From: Bradyrhizobium arachidis
GTDB taxonomy: Bacteria; Pseudomonadota; Alphaproteobacteria; Rhizobiales; Xanthobacteraceae
Length of the DNA: 64,000 nucleotides
Direction: 5' to 3'
Assembly: GCF_024758505.1 (NCBI RefSeq)
Contig: NZ_CP077970.1
Coordinates: 3,844,001 to 3,908,000, forward strand
In this document: in pieces, positions 26,932-35,941 of the stretch
How the letters are laid out: every line of letters begins with the position of its first letter
How positions within the stretch are numbered: the first letter of the stretch is position 1
The notes under the pieces: model-generated
Databases searched by the model: none
Told to the model about the DNA's origin: nothing
Seen by the model: the letters and a program-made list of their open reading frames with translations, nothing else
Made by a program: the position numbers and the translations under genes

Positions 26932-29421
26932 ATGATCAGGCGCCTTATCGCACTTGCGGCGAGGATCGGCGGGGCCATTCTGCTGGTGGCCCTCGGCTCC
27001 GATTCCGCGTTCGCTGAGCGGCGCGTGGCGCTGGTCGTCGGCAACTCGACCTACCAGTCGGTCCCGCAGCTCCCCAATCCGTCGCGCGATGCGAGCTCGG
27101 TGGCAAGGATGTTTCGCGATGCCGGCTTCGACACCGTCGAGACGCTGGTCAATGTCGGCAATCTCGAGTTCAAGCGTGCCATCCGCAAGTTCGAGACCAC
27201 TGCCGATCAGGCCGATATCGCCGTGGTCTATTACGCCGGCCACGGCCTCGAGATCGGCGGCACCAACTACCTGATCCCGGTCGATGCGCGTCTGGCGAGC
27301 GACCGCGACGCCGATGACGAGGCGATCCCGCTGGAGCGGCTGGTCTCCTCGGCCGACGGTGCCAAGCGGCTGCGCCTGGTCATCCTGGACGCCTGCCGCG
27401 ACAACCCCTTCGTCACCACCATGCGGCGCGAGCGGCGCAATAGCGCGACCCGCGCCGTCAGCGGCGGCCTCGGCAAGGTCGAGCCGACCTCGACGGACAC
27501 GCTGATCGCCTACGCGGCGAAGGCGGGCTCGACGGCTGACGACGGCGATGGCGAGCACAGCCCGTTCACGACGTCGGTGTTGAAAAACCTGCCGGTGCCC
27601 GGCCTCGATGTTCGCCTGGCCTTCGGGCGGGTGCGCGACGAAGTGTTGAAGGCGACCGGCAACCGTCAGGAGCCGTTCGTCTACGGTGCGCTCGGCGGCG
27701 GCACCATCTCCCTTGTGCCTGCGCCGGCAGTGCCGCAGGAACAGCCGGTCAGCGACGTCAAGGCTGACTACGATCTGGTGCAGAAGATCGGCACGAAGCG
27801 GGCGTGGGAGGTCTTTCTCGCGACCCATCCGACCGGCTTCTATGCCGAACTGGCCCGCGCGCAGATGGAGGCCCTGGGCAACCAGCCGCAGGCGGCGCCT
27901 CCCAACGTCCAGGTCGCGGCCTATCCGCAAGCACCCGCGCCGCCGCGCGATGCTCCGCCGACCAAGGAGCAGATCGAGTGGGACCGGATCAAGGACAGCG
28001 TCGACATCCCGGCGCTGCAGCGCTTCGTCAAGCGCTTCCCGGACTCGCCGCTCGCGATCGCCGCGCAGCAGCGTGTCGACATGTTGAAGCAGGCGAACCA
28101 GGAGCGCGAGGACAGGGCGCGCGCCGAGCGCGAGGCGGCGCGGCTGGCCGCCGAAGAGGCCAAGCGCAAGGCCGATCAGGAGAAGGCCGAGCTTGCCGCG
28201 CAGAGGAAGCGCGAGGACGACGAGCGCCGCGCTCGCGAGGCCGAGGCCGCCGAGAAGGCGCGGGCGGCGGCTGCCGCCGTCGCCGCCGAGAAGAAGCGGC
28301 AGGAGGATGAGCGGCGCGCACGTGAGGCCGAAGCCGAGCGGCAGGCCAAGGCTGCAGAAGCCGAGCGCAAGGCGCTGGAAGCCAAACAGAGGGCCGAGCA
28401 GGCCGAGCGCGACCGGATCGCCGCCGAGGCTGCCACCGCAAAGGCGGCCGCTGAGAAGCAGGCCAAGGATGCCGAAGAGGCGCGCAAGCGCGCCGAGATT
28501 GCTGCTGCCAAGCAAGCATCAGCCGCCGAGAAGAAGCGCCTCGAGGACGAGCGCCGCGCCGCCGCCGCGGAAGCCGAACGGCTGGCGAAAGCCGCGGAGG
28601 TCGAGCGCAAGGCACAGGAAGCCAAGCAAAGGGCCGAGCAGGCCGAGCGCGACCGGATCGCCGCCGAGGCTGCCGCCGCGAAAGCGGCCGCCGAGAAGCA
28701 GGCGCGCGAAGCCGATGAGGCCCGCAAGGCGGCCGAGCTCGCCGCCGCCAGGGAGGCTGCCTGCAAGAGCGAGCAAAGCAGGCTCGATGCGATCATCGCC
28801 AAGGACAGCGACAAGGGCAGCGACGGCTCCGGCATCGACGACCTGAAGGCGTTCTCGAAGACCGTGACCTGCGACCGGCTCGGCCCGGTCGTGGTCGCCG
28901 CGATCGATCGCTTCAACGTGGAAGCCGCCAAGCGCGCGGCGACCCAGCCCAACTCGCCGCAGCTCGTCACCTCGGCGCAGACCGAGCTGGTTCGCATCGG
29001 CTGCCTGACTGGCAAGCCGGACGGCAGACTGAGCGACCCGACCCGCGCTGCGCTGGTCCGCTACCTCGCGATCGGCGGCCAGCCGACCCAGCCCGACAAG
29101 ATCAGCGTGACGACGGATCTCGTCGCCGAGCTGACCAAGCATGCGACGCGGGTCTGCCCGCTCCAGTGCAAGAGCGACGAGACGCTGAAGGGCGACGTCT
29201 GCGTCGCCAACGAAAAACCCGCACCGGCGACCGCCTCGCGCAAGAGCGACGACGAGGACAAGCCGCGCCGCAAGCCGGCGGCAACCGCCGAGCGCGAGCC
29301 GGCCCGCCGCGCCAAGCCCGAAACCGAAGCGCCGCGCGCCCGCCAGCAGGCGGTCGCGCGCCCAAGCATCGTCAGTGGTGGCGGTGGCGGTCACAGCACG
29401 ATGATCGGCGTCGGATTCTGA
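26932..29421 (+). CDS. Secreted metacaspase-like protein with coiled-coil and peptidoglycan-binding-like tail
   Basis: 829 residues. A signal peptide (IGGAILLVALGSDSAFA) leads to a C14 caspase fold with the His/Cys dyad: His104 in VVYYAGHGLE and Cys155 in VILDACRDNPF. Residues about 390-640 are an Ala/Glu/Lys/Arg coiled coil of TolA type with repeated AEAERxAKxAE units, including two near-identical blocks. The C-terminal 200 residues have LVRIGCLTGKPDGRLSDPTRAAL, like a peptidoglycan-binding module, and a basic disordered end. Start: ATG 26932 with GGAAA; an earlier ATG at 26920 is possible. Likely an envelope-spanning periplasmic protease or scaffold. Confidence 0.85.
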   Translation: MIRRLIALAARIGGAILLVALGSDSAFAERRVALVVGNSTYQSVPQLPNPSRDASSVARMFRDAGFDTVETLVNVGNLEFKRAIRKFETTADQADIAVVYYAGHGLEIGGTNYLIPVDARLASDRDADDEAIPLERLVSSADGAKRLRLVILDACRDNPFVTTMRRERRNSATRAVSGGLGKVEPTSTDTLIAYAAKAGSTADDGDGEHSPFTTSVLKNLPVPGLDVRLAFGRVRDEVLKATGNRQEPFVYGALGGGTISLVPAPAVPQEQPVSDVKADYDLVQKIGTKRAWEVFLATHPTGFYAELARAQMEALGNQPQAAPPNVQVAAYPQAPAPPRDAPPTKEQIEWDRIKDSVDIPALQRFVKRFPDSPLAIAAQQRVDMLKQANQEREDRARAEREAARLAAEEAKRKADQEKAELAAQRKREDDERRAREAEAAEKARAAAAAVAAEKKRQEDERRAREAEAERQAKAAEAERKALEAKQRAEQAERDRIAAEAATAKAAAEKQAKDAEEARKRAEIAAAKQASAAEKKRLEDERRAAAAEAERLAKAAEVERKAQEAKQRAEQAERDRIAAEAAAAKAAAEKQAREADEARKAAELAAAREAACKSEQSRLDAIIAKDSDKGSDGSGIDDLKAFSKTVTCDRLGPVVVAAIDRFNVEAAKRAATQPNSPQLVTSAQTELVRIGCLTGKPDGRLSDPTRAALVRYLAIGGQPTQPDKISVTTDLVAELTKHATRVCPLQCKSDETLKGDVCVANEKPAPATASRKSDDEDKPRRKPAATAEREPARRAKPETEAPRARQQAVARPSIVSGGGGGHSTMIGVGF

Positions 29422-29513
29422 TGTCGAAACGTTGAAACCATCGGCCGGTTCTGGCGTTATCGGGATCGGTCCGATGAGAGCGTAAGAGAACTAGAGTTAC
29501 GAAGGAGCAGGTC

Positions 29514-29819
29514 ATGCACAGCCTTTACCGTCATTCACTGGCGCTCGCGGCCGTGATGTCCGTGTCCGTCGGAATAGTGACGGCGCAGCCTGCTTCCGCC
29601 GCCGACCAGGCGAACGACCGGATTTCGGCGCAGGAGGTGGCCAAGGAGACGGCAAAGCCTGCGCCCGTGAGGCATCGCGTCGCCCATGTCGGCCGCCGGA
29701 CAGTTCATCGCACAGCCGCGATCTACCGTCGCGCCTTTGCGCCGGTCGCGCGCGATTATACCTGCTCCAGCATCTGGTGCGGCCGGCAGTACGTGCTGAT
29801 GCTCGGCATCGGCTATTAG
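29514..29819 (+). CDS. Small exported basic protein
   Basis: 101 residues. Signal peptide ending ASAADQ, then a basic Arg/His-rich region (RHRVAHVGRRTVHRTA), then YTCSSIWCGRQY with two cysteines six apart. Strong ribosome site AGGAG. Function unknown. Confidence 0.7.
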   Translation: MHSLYRHSLALAAVMSVSVGIVTAQPASAADQANDRISAQEVAKETAKPAPVRHRVAHVGRRTVHRTAAIYRRAFAPVARDYTCSSIWCGRQYVLMLGIGY

Positions 29820-29934
29820 CATCCTCGCTAGGGCGTGATCGCCCGCAACGTGAATCCGTCGTAATTTTCAGTTACCTCCGCGCACGCCATTTGCGTGTCG
29901 CGGGCGTATGCGCGACCGGGTAGGGAGATGCATC

Positions 29935-31500
29935 ATGTCGATTGGTTTGCCCGCGCTGCGCCGCTCAGGTCTTGCGCTGGCGCTACTCGTCATCGTCGGC
30001 GCGGCCCATGCCGACGATGCGCCGCCGCGTCCCGACGCCGCCGCCACCGCGCAAAAGGGTGGCGCGCGCGGTGCAGGTGGACAGGCGCAGGGCTCGCCGT
30101 CCACTACCGAGCAGCATCGCCTGCCGCCTGATGCAACGACCAGCCAGACGCTGGAGCTGCCCGGCCGCACCCTCAACTTCAGCGCCACCGCAGGCTCGAT
30201 CCGCCTGTTCGACGACAAGGGCGAGCCGCAGGCCGACATCGCCTACACCTCCTATCAACTCGACGGCACCGATCGCGCGACGCGGCCGGTCACGTTCTTC
30301 TTCAACGGCGGTCCCGGCGCGTCCTCGGCCTGGCTTCAGCTCGGCGCCGCCGGACCGTGGCGGCTGCCGATCAACGCCGACGTTGTCACGCCGTCGACCT
30401 CGCCTGAGCTCAAACCCAACGCCGAGACCTGGCTCGACTTCACCGATCTCGTCTTCATCGATCCCGTCGGCACCGGCTACAGCCGTTTCGTGACGGGCGG
30501 CGAGGAGGCGCGAAAACGCTTCTACTCCGTCGATGGCGACGTCGCCGCGCTCGGGCTCGTCATCCGCCGCTGGCTCGAGAAGCACGAGCGGCTCGCCTCG
30601 CCGAAATTCGTCGCAGGCGAAAGCTATGGCGGCATTCGCGGGCCAAAAGTCGTGCGCAATCTCCAGATACAGCAGGGCGTCGGCGTGAAGGGATTGATCC
30701 TGATCTCGCCGCTGTTCGACTTCCGCGAGTTCACCGGCACGAGCCTCCTGCAATATGTCGCGACGCTGCCGAGCTACGCGGCGGTCGCGCGCGAGACCAA
30801 GGGAGAAGGCAAGGGCGCGGTGACGCGCGCCGATCTCGCCGACGTCGAAACTTACGCAAGAGGCGAATTCCTCAACGACCTCATGAAGGGCCAGGCCGAT
30901 GCCGAGGCCACCACGCGTCTTGCCGACAAGGTCTCGGCGCTGACCGGCATCGACCAGGCGACGAGCCGCAGGCTAGCCGGCCGCTTCGACGTCGCGGAAT
31001 TCCAGCGCGAGCTCGATCGGAGGAATGGCAAGGTGACGGGGCGTTACGACGCCTCGGTCCGCGGCTTCGATCCCAATCCGGATTCCAATTCGTCGCGCTT
31101 CGGCGACCCTTCCGGCGATGCGCTCCAGGCGCCGCTGACCAGCGCCGCCGTCGACCTGACGACGCGCAAGCTGAATTGGCGTCCCGACGGCTCCTACGAA
31201 GTCCTCAACGGCTCCGTTGAGCGCAACTGGAATTTTGGCCACGGCATCAACCCGCCCCAGTCGATCTCGGAGCTGCGCCAGATCTTGGCTACGGACGCGA
31301 AGATGAGCGTGCTGGTCGCGCATGGCCTGTTCGATATCGCAACCCCATATTTCGGCTCAAAGCTGGTGCTCGATCAGTTGCCCGCCTTCGCTTCACCGCC
31401 GCGCGCAAAACTCGTGGTCTATCCCGGCGGCCACATGTTCTATTCGCGCGACGCCTCGCGCCAGGCGCTTCGCGGCGAAGTCGAGAAGATGATGAAGTGA
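29935..31500 (+). CDS. S10 family serine carboxypeptidase
   Basis: 521 residues. Signal peptide (LALALLVIVGAAHA), a disordered Gly/Ala/Gln linker, then a carboxypeptidase Y-type alpha/beta hydrolase: FFFNGGPGASSAWLQLG (substrate and oxyanion region), IDPVGTGYSRF, the nucleophile Ser230 in AGESYGG, the Asp in GLFDIATPYF and the His in PGGHMFYSRD. All three catalytic residues are present. S10 enzymes remove C-terminal residues at acidic pH and are uncommon in bacteria outside a few groups including Bradyrhizobium; here it would work in the periplasm. Start at ATG 29935 after GGGAG. Confidence 0.92.
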   Translation: MSIGLPALRRSGLALALLVIVGAAHADDAPPRPDAAATAQKGGARGAGGQAQGSPSTTEQHRLPPDATTSQTLELPGRTLNFSATAGSIRLFDDKGEPQADIAYTSYQLDGTDRATRPVTFFFNGGPGASSAWLQLGAAGPWRLPINADVVTPSTSPELKPNAETWLDFTDLVFIDPVGTGYSRFVTGGEEARKRFYSVDGDVAALGLVIRRWLEKHERLASPKFVAGESYGGIRGPKVVRNLQIQQGVGVKGLILISPLFDFREFTGTSLLQYVATLPSYAAVARETKGEGKGAVTRADLADVETYARGEFLNDLMKGQADAEATTRLADKVSALTGIDQATSRRLAGRFDVAEFQRELDRRNGKVTGRYDASVRGFDPNPDSNSSRFGDPSGDALQAPLTSAAVDLTTRKLNWRPDGSYEVLNGSVERNWNFGHGINPPQSISELRQILATDAKMSVLVAHGLFDIATPYFGSKLVLDQLPAFASPPRAKLVVYPGGHMFYSRDASRQALRGEVEKMMK

Positions 31501-31857
31501 ACGATTTCCGCGGTACGGTCTTTTGAATGCGCCAATCTGTCCCGTCTTTCGCGGATGGCAGAGAAGCGATCGGCCTTGAATCACGAATTGGAGGGCAAGC
31601 TCAACTTGACTCGCCAGCGAGAAGTTCGGTCGCTATCCGCCAGAAAGCAGACGCATTATGCTCACTTGCAGTTTTGGCGTTCATGACCCAAAGCGGGCAT
31701 TACTTGACGCCGCCGAAGTCATAAACCTCTTTCAGCTTCACCGCTCCGGCCAGGGAAAAAATCACTTTCCGCTGCGAAGCCTTGCGCCAGATCAAAAGGT
31801 GATTTTCTGGACCTTCAGAACTTGCGAGCAGGACCATCTGTTTGCGAGGGACTAAAA
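31501..31857. other. Gene-free region with a 40-bp dispersed repeat
   Basis: No gene seen. Bases 31525-31564 match 37734-37773 at 38 of 40 positions, a fragment of a dispersed intergenic sequence. The small open frames across it (for example 31527-31724) lack ribosome sites and fit degenerate repetitive DNA. Confidence 0.5.
31525..31564. repeat. 40-bp dispersed repeat, copy 1
   Basis: 38 of 40 bases identical to 37734-37773. Both copies lie in gene-free DNA, copy 2 just before the Bug-type binding protein gene. The pair brackets the accessory stretch 31.5-37.8 kb. Confidence 0.7.
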
Positions 31858-32220
31858 ATGAAGATTGTCTTCTTATCGCTGGCCCTAATGGGCCAACCGG
31901 CCACGATACCGATCGCTGACAAGGTTCCAGTGCTGAACGTGGAGGCGGGATGCAAAGCAACAGTGGAAGAAGCCAAAGCGCACGGACTTACTGCCGTTGA
32001 GAGTTTCTCGGATTGCATGAAAGACGAAAAGGAGGCGCAACAACAGGTAAGCACTTTATGGGCGACCAGCCCCAGTGACGTTCGCAATCGTTGCGAGGGC
32101 ACAGCGTCGATAGGTGTCCAAAGTTACGTCGAACTGCTCACGTGTTTGCAGGCCGCGTTTGTCGCAGCCCACCCCGAGGCTGTCCCTCCAAGGAAAGCAA
32201 GGGATCGAAATAAGCACTAG
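31858..32220 (+). CDS. Small exported cysteine-containing protein
   Basis: 120 residues. Signal-like N-terminus (MKIVFLSLALMGQPATIP), then four cysteines: VEAGCKATV, SFSDCMKDE, VRNRCEGTA and LLTCLQ, probably two disulfides in the periplasm. The ribosome site GAGGG precedes ATG 31858. I have a loose memory of similar short proteins in other Bradyrhizobium genomes but know no function. Confidence 0.65.
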   Translation: MKIVFLSLALMGQPATIPIADKVPVLNVEAGCKATVEEAKAHGLTAVESFSDCMKDEKEAQQQVSTLWATSPSDVRNRCEGTASIGVQSYVELLTCLQAAFVAAHPEAVPPRKARDRNKH

Positions 32221-32260
32221 GTGGATGGAGCCTGTTATCCCGGAAGGCCGAGTCCGGTTG

Positions 32261-32364
32261 TGGCCCCAATGCGAAGTGCGGGCCAGCTCCGAGATTGTCG
32301 GCTCATCGGGCTAGACCGGAAGTGGGTGGCCGCACCTCCCGACGCCGCTGTTGACCCGGAGCGG
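32261..32364. repeat. 104-bp direct repeat, copy 1
   Basis: Identical to 35258-35361 except one base (AGTGGG here, AGCGGG there). Noncoding in both places. The two copies bracket the small gene, lpxD-like and cfa-like genes, suggesting cassette insertion or duplication. Confidence 0.85.
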
Positions 32365-32469
32365 TCATCACCGTGTCGGATTTCGTGTGACGCACGACAC
32401 CGCTGCCGTCCAAGACCGGCATAGGGTCTCTGCTCCATTTTGTGCGGCGCATTCGAAGTTGATCCCGTA

Positions 32470-32483
32470 TTGATTTAGGTCAA
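32470..32483. promoter_or_regulatory. FixK/FNR-type box
   Basis: TTGATTTAGGTCAA fits the FixK2 consensus TTGA-N6-TCAA exactly. It lies 77 bases before the ATG at 32547, a usual position for oxygen-responsive activation. Inference: low-oxygen induction of the small gene and possibly of lpxD-cfa. Confidence 0.6.
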
Positions 32484-32546
32484 CGGCAAGACGCGGCACG
32501 TCACGTCACGTTAGGTTTGATCGTCCTCCTACCAGCAGAGAACAGC

Positions 32547-32828
32547 ATGAAAAGAAATGCCAAGCTTCTCGGATTGATCGTGACTGCGGCGCTCTTAACC
32601 GCAGCTCCGTTGTCGCCTCACTACTCGCCGGCGAAAGTGGTGTCTGTATCCCTTGATCGTGCTGAAGCGAGAGTTGGGCGACCACTCACGCCGATGAGCG
32701 TAGCAGGCGTCAATCGCAGAGTGCATCGCCGAGCCTACTACGGTGCGGCAGCGGTGGGAGCCGGTGCTTACGGGGCATATCGCTATAACAGGGCCTGTGG
32801 GTATTCACCGTATCCACCCTGCTATTGA
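32547..32828 (+). CDS. Small exported Tyr/Gly-rich protein
   Basis: 93 residues. Signal peptide (LLGLIVTAALLTAAPL), then a basic Arg/His stretch (NRRVHRRAYYGAA), a GAGAYGAYR repeat, and CGYSPYPPCY at the end. This Tyr/Pro/Cys ending recurs in many small exported Bradyrhizobium proteins. Immediately upstream is the FixK-like box. Function unknown. Confidence 0.6.
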   Translation: MKRNAKLLGLIVTAALLTAAPLSPHYSPAKVVSVSLDRAEARVGRPLTPMSVAGVNRRVHRRAYYGAAAVGAGAYGAYRYNRACGYSPYPPCY

Positions 32829-32874
32829 CGCTCATCGCTTGGTACTCGAATTCGATCTGCGGCCGGGAACGGTG

Positions 32875-33900
32875 ATGATCAAAGCGACTTTGGGCAACCC
32901 GAGGTTCTTTCGCCGAAGTGGACCATTTTCACTTGCAGTTGTTGCGAGTACAGCACGCGGCGTTGCAGATGAAGTCGAGCTGCTCCTGGAAGGAGTGGCC
33001 CCTCTTCAGACGGCTGGCCCGAAGGAAGTGAGCTTTCTAGACAATCGACGTTACGCTTCCGCACTGGATCAGACGTTGGCTGGTGCTGTCATCGTGCATC
33101 CTGATATGGCTGCGCGAGTGCCATCGAAAGCGGTGACGATCGTAACGAATGAACCATACGCTGCCTGGGCACGCGTTGCGGCACTGTTCCATCCGGTGCC
33201 TCCGCCGTCTCCAGGTATTCACCCGTCTGCATTTGTTGCGGACGGAGCGGTCGTCGATCCGTCGGCGGAGGTCGGACCGCTTTCTGTGATTGAGACCGGA
33301 GCAGAAATAGGACCTGGCTGTCGGATCGGACCTTGCGCAGTTATCGGCGGCGGGGTGATTGTTGGTCGAGATTGCCGGATTGGCGCACATGTGAGTCTGA
33401 GCTACGCGCTCCTTGGAGCGCGCGTCTACGTCTATCCAGGCGCTCGGATCGGACAGGAAGGGTTTGGATTTGCCTCGACCAAGGATGGATTTCTCTCCGT
33501 CCCCCAGCTTGGGCGAGTCATTATTGAAGACGACGTCGAAGTCGGTGCCAATACGACGATTGATCGAGGATCATCGCAAGACACGCTGATTGGCGCCGGC
33601 TCACGTCTCGATAACCTTGTGCAGATCGGTCACAATGTTGTCCTCGGCCGCTGTTGCGTCATCGTCGCACAGGTCGGTATTTCAGGTTCGACCGTGCTTG
33701 AGGACTTCGTCCGCGTGGGGGGGCAGGCGGGGCTGGCCGGGCATCTTCGGATCGGACGGGGCGCGGAGATCGGGGCGCAGGCGGGTCTGATGTCGGATCT
33801 GGATCCGGGTGCCAAAGTGCTTGGAAGCCCAGCCCAACCGAAAAAGGACTTCTTCCGGCAGATTGCCACGCTCATGAAGTTGGCAAAGAAGAAAGAATGA
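32875..33900 (+). CDS. lpxD: LpxD-like UDP-3-O-acylglucosamine N-acyltransferase, extra copy
   Basis: 341 residues. A short N-terminal uridine-binding-like region, then a left-handed beta helix of hexapeptide repeats (IGPGCRIGPCAVIG; VEVGANTTIDRG) and the catalytic His253 in VQIGHNVVLG. The tail has the GSPAQPKKDFFRQ motif typical of LpxD. The enzyme adds the second acyl chain in lipid A synthesis. The main lpxD is normally in the bamA-lpxD-fabZ-lpxA cluster, absent here, so this is a second copy with an accessory role. Start at ATG 32875; the open frame upstream overlaps the previous gene out of frame. Confidence 0.9.
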   Translation: MIKATLGNPRFFRRSGPFSLAVVASTARGVADEVELLLEGVAPLQTAGPKEVSFLDNRRYASALDQTLAGAVIVHPDMAARVPSKAVTIVTNEPYAAWARVAALFHPVPPPSPGIHPSAFVADGAVVDPSAEVGPLSVIETGAEIGPGCRIGPCAVIGGGVIVGRDCRIGAHVSLSYALLGARVYVYPGARIGQEGFGFASTKDGFLSVPQLGRVIIEDDVEVGANTTIDRGSSQDTLIGAGSRLDNLVQIGHNVVLGRCCVIVAQVGISGSTVLEDFVRVGGQAGLAGHLRIGRGAEIGAQAGLMSDLDPGAKVLGSPAQPKKDFFRQIATLMKLAKKKE

Positions 33901-33981
33901 CTCGTTCTACAAAAGCCCGGGCCGCGTGGTTCTTTCGGGCAAGTTGGCACAGACTTGCGGCGACTGCAAAGGACGTACCGC

Positions 33982-35214
33982 GTGTATCCATTGTCCACTT
34001 TGCTGCGACGTTTCATCCGTCAGGGTACCTTGAGGGTCCGCGACGTCGACGGCAAGGTCCACGTTTTTGGCGAACGTCTGCCCGGGCCCGATGTCACCAT
34101 CAGCCTCCGCGATCGCAAGCTCTACGCCAAGCTGTTCATCAATCCGGAGCTATACGCTGCAGAAGCCTATATGGACGGCACGCTGACGCTGGAGGACGGT
34201 GCAGCAATTCATGATTTTCTGTTTCTGTTCTCGGTCAACCGCGCCGGGCTTTATTCTTATGGCTCACAGAAGCTGATGCGGCGGGTGTGGCGCGGCCTGC
34301 GCCGCTGGCATCAGGCCAATCCAATCGGGCTTGCGGCCGCGCATGCCCGTCATCATTACGACATCTCGACCGAACTTTACCGTCTGTTCCTCGACGATCA
34401 GATGCAATATTCCTGCGCTTACTTTCGAGATACCGAGCATGAAACCCTGGAACAGGCGCAGCGCAACAAGCTGATCCACGCCACCAGCAAGCTCCAATTG
34501 AACCCTGGCATGACCGTCGCAGAGATCGGCTCTGGCTGGGGCGGTTTTGCCATTCATCTGGCGCGCGAAACCGGCGCCCATGTCACCGCGGTCAATGTTT
34601 CGCCCGAGCAAATCAAGGCAGCGCGCATTCACGCCGAGGCCGCAGGCGTTTCCGATCGTGTCGTGTTTCGCGAACTGGACTACCGCCAACTCACCGGACA
34701 GTTTGACCGGGTGGTTTCGGTCGGCATGATGGAGCATGTCGGCATCGGGCATTTTGACGAGTATTTCCTCAAAATCCGCGAGCTTCTGACGCCTGACGGC
34801 TATGCCTTCATCCACTGCATCGGCCGGATGTCGCAGCCTGGCACCACCGGTCCCTTCATCCGCAAGTACATCTTTCCTGGCGCCTATGTGCCAGCGCTAT
34901 CCGAGACGTTCGCCGCAACAGAGCGCTGCGGTCTGTGGTGCGACGACATGGAAGTGCTGCGGCTGCACTATCGTTACACAGTGAAACACTGGCGCGAGCG
35001 CTTCGCCAAAAATCGGGCCCGGGCTGCTGCGATCTATGACGAGCGGTTCTGCCGGATGTGGGAATTCTATCTTGCCGCCGTCGAACTCGAATTCTTGCAT
35101 GGCTCTCACATGGTGTTTCAATTGCTGCTGTCGACCAAACGTGACGCGGTGCCGATCAGACGCGATTTTATGCTCGACGGTGAGAGGGCGGCCTGGGCGC
35201 TGCCAGCCAACTGA
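33982..35214 (+). CDS. cfa: Cyclopropane-fatty-acyl-phospholipid synthase family protein
   Basis: 410 residues. An N-terminal lipid-binding-like region and a SAM methyltransferase core: EIGSGWGGFAIHLA (SAM site, residues 181-188), HHYDIS and QYSCAYFRD before it, GMMEHVGIGHFDEYF after it, matching CFA synthases. It transfers a methylene to unsaturated membrane phospholipids. Start GTG 33982 with AAGGA; TTG 33955 is an alternative. 82 bases after the lpxD copy, so probably one unit for envelope lipid remodelling. Confidence 0.9.
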   Translation: MYPLSTLLRRFIRQGTLRVRDVDGKVHVFGERLPGPDVTISLRDRKLYAKLFINPELYAAEAYMDGTLTLEDGAAIHDFLFLFSVNRAGLYSYGSQKLMRRVWRGLRRWHQANPIGLAAAHARHHYDISTELYRLFLDDQMQYSCAYFRDTEHETLEQAQRNKLIHATSKLQLNPGMTVAEIGSGWGGFAIHLARETGAHVTAVNVSPEQIKAARIHAEAAGVSDRVVFRELDYRQLTGQFDRVVSVGMMEHVGIGHFDEYFLKIRELLTPDGYAFIHCIGRMSQPGTTGPFIRKYIFPGAYVPALSETFAATERCGLWCDDMEVLRLHYRYTVKHWRERFAKNRARAAAIYDERFCRMWEFYLAAVELEFLHGSHMVFQLLLSTKRDAVPIRRDFMLDGERAAWALPAN

Positions 35215-35257
35215 ACGATGCGGGCCCGACATTTGTTGCGGTGCACGAGTCTGCAAA

Positions 35258-35361
35258 TGGCCCCAATGCGAAGTGCGGGCCAGCTCCGAGATTGTCGGCT
35301 CATCGGGCTAGACCGGAAGCGGGTGGCCGCACCTCCCGACGCCGCTGTTGACCCGGAGCGG
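35258..35361. repeat. 104-bp direct repeat, copy 2
   Basis: Single mismatch to 32261-32364. Lies 43 bases after the cfa stop. Confidence 0.85.
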
Positions 35362-35450
35362 AAGTCGGATTTGCACTGCTTCGCCACAGCACCGAACTCT
35401 CCCTCTCGCGAGACAGGTCAGTGCTACTGAGCAATCATTGGCGGCCGACA

Positions 35451-35464
35451 CTGATGTAGATCAA
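35451..35464. promoter_or_regulatory. FixK-like box, one mismatch
   Basis: CTGATGTAGATCAA differs from TTGA-N6-TCAA at the first base. It is 74 bases upstream of ATG 35525, nearly the same distance as the 32470 box from its gene. Confidence 0.4.
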
Positions 35465-35524
35465 GCGGAGGCGACCAAGCCGGTTGATCCTTGCCACGGG
35501 CAGAATTCCTGCAAGGAGGATCCG

Positions 35525-35785
35525 ATGATTTCTCGGCGCAAGGTTCTTTCTTCTCTCGGATTGGCGACCGCGTTTGGCTTCATAGCTCTACCTGCGATGA
35601 TGGTGTCGGACGCGGAAGCCCAAACCGCCGGCATGGAGCGACGTCAAGACCGGCGTGAAGGCCGGCGCGATCGTCGGGAAGACCGACGCGATGCACGGCA
35701 GGAGCGACGTGATGTGCGGCGTGGCACCACCACGACGGGAAGCACCGGGAGCACCACCGGTACAACTGGTGCAGCTACGAAGTAA
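35525..35785 (+). CDS. Small exported Arg/Asp-repeat protein
   Basis: 86 residues. N-terminal twin-arginine-like signal (MISRRKVLSSLG...AEAQ), then a low-complexity Arg/Asp/Glu tract of RRxDRRE-type repeats, and a Gly/Thr tail. Very strong ribosome site AAGGAGG. The first 60 codons of the open frame precede it and are noncoding. Similar Arg-rich exported proteins are common in the group; role unknown. Confidence 0.65.
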   Translation: MISRRKVLSSLGLATAFGFIALPAMMVSDAEAQTAGMERRQDRREGRRDRREDRRDARQERRDVRRGTTTTGSTGSTTGTTGAATK

Positions 35786-35941
35786 ATCACCGGCACTGCC
35801 GGACACGTGGCCGGAGTAGCGCGGCGGACGACGAGGTGCGCCGTTCGCCGCCATTGCTGACGGCGAGGCAGACAGCCTGCGCGTAACCCTCTGTCGGCAA
35901 GCGATCTGACCGATTGTCGGCTTCAAGAAAGGAGCGATGAG

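Larger units (their letters stand above)
32221..32546. other. Intergenic region with direct repeat and FixK-like box
   Basis: No gene. Contains copy 1 of the 104-bp repeat (32261-32364) and a FixK-type box (32470-32483), laid out as upstream of the 35525 gene. Confidence 0.6.

Noticed and set aside
26878..28515. 545-codon minus-strand frame opposite the metacaspase
   Set aside because: Leu/Gly/Arg composition and lack of motifs; the sense strand shows caspase catalytic residues.
31527..31724. Small frame beginning MRQSVPSFADG
   Set aside because: Derived from the 40-bp dispersed repeat; the second copy at 37734 is noncoding too.
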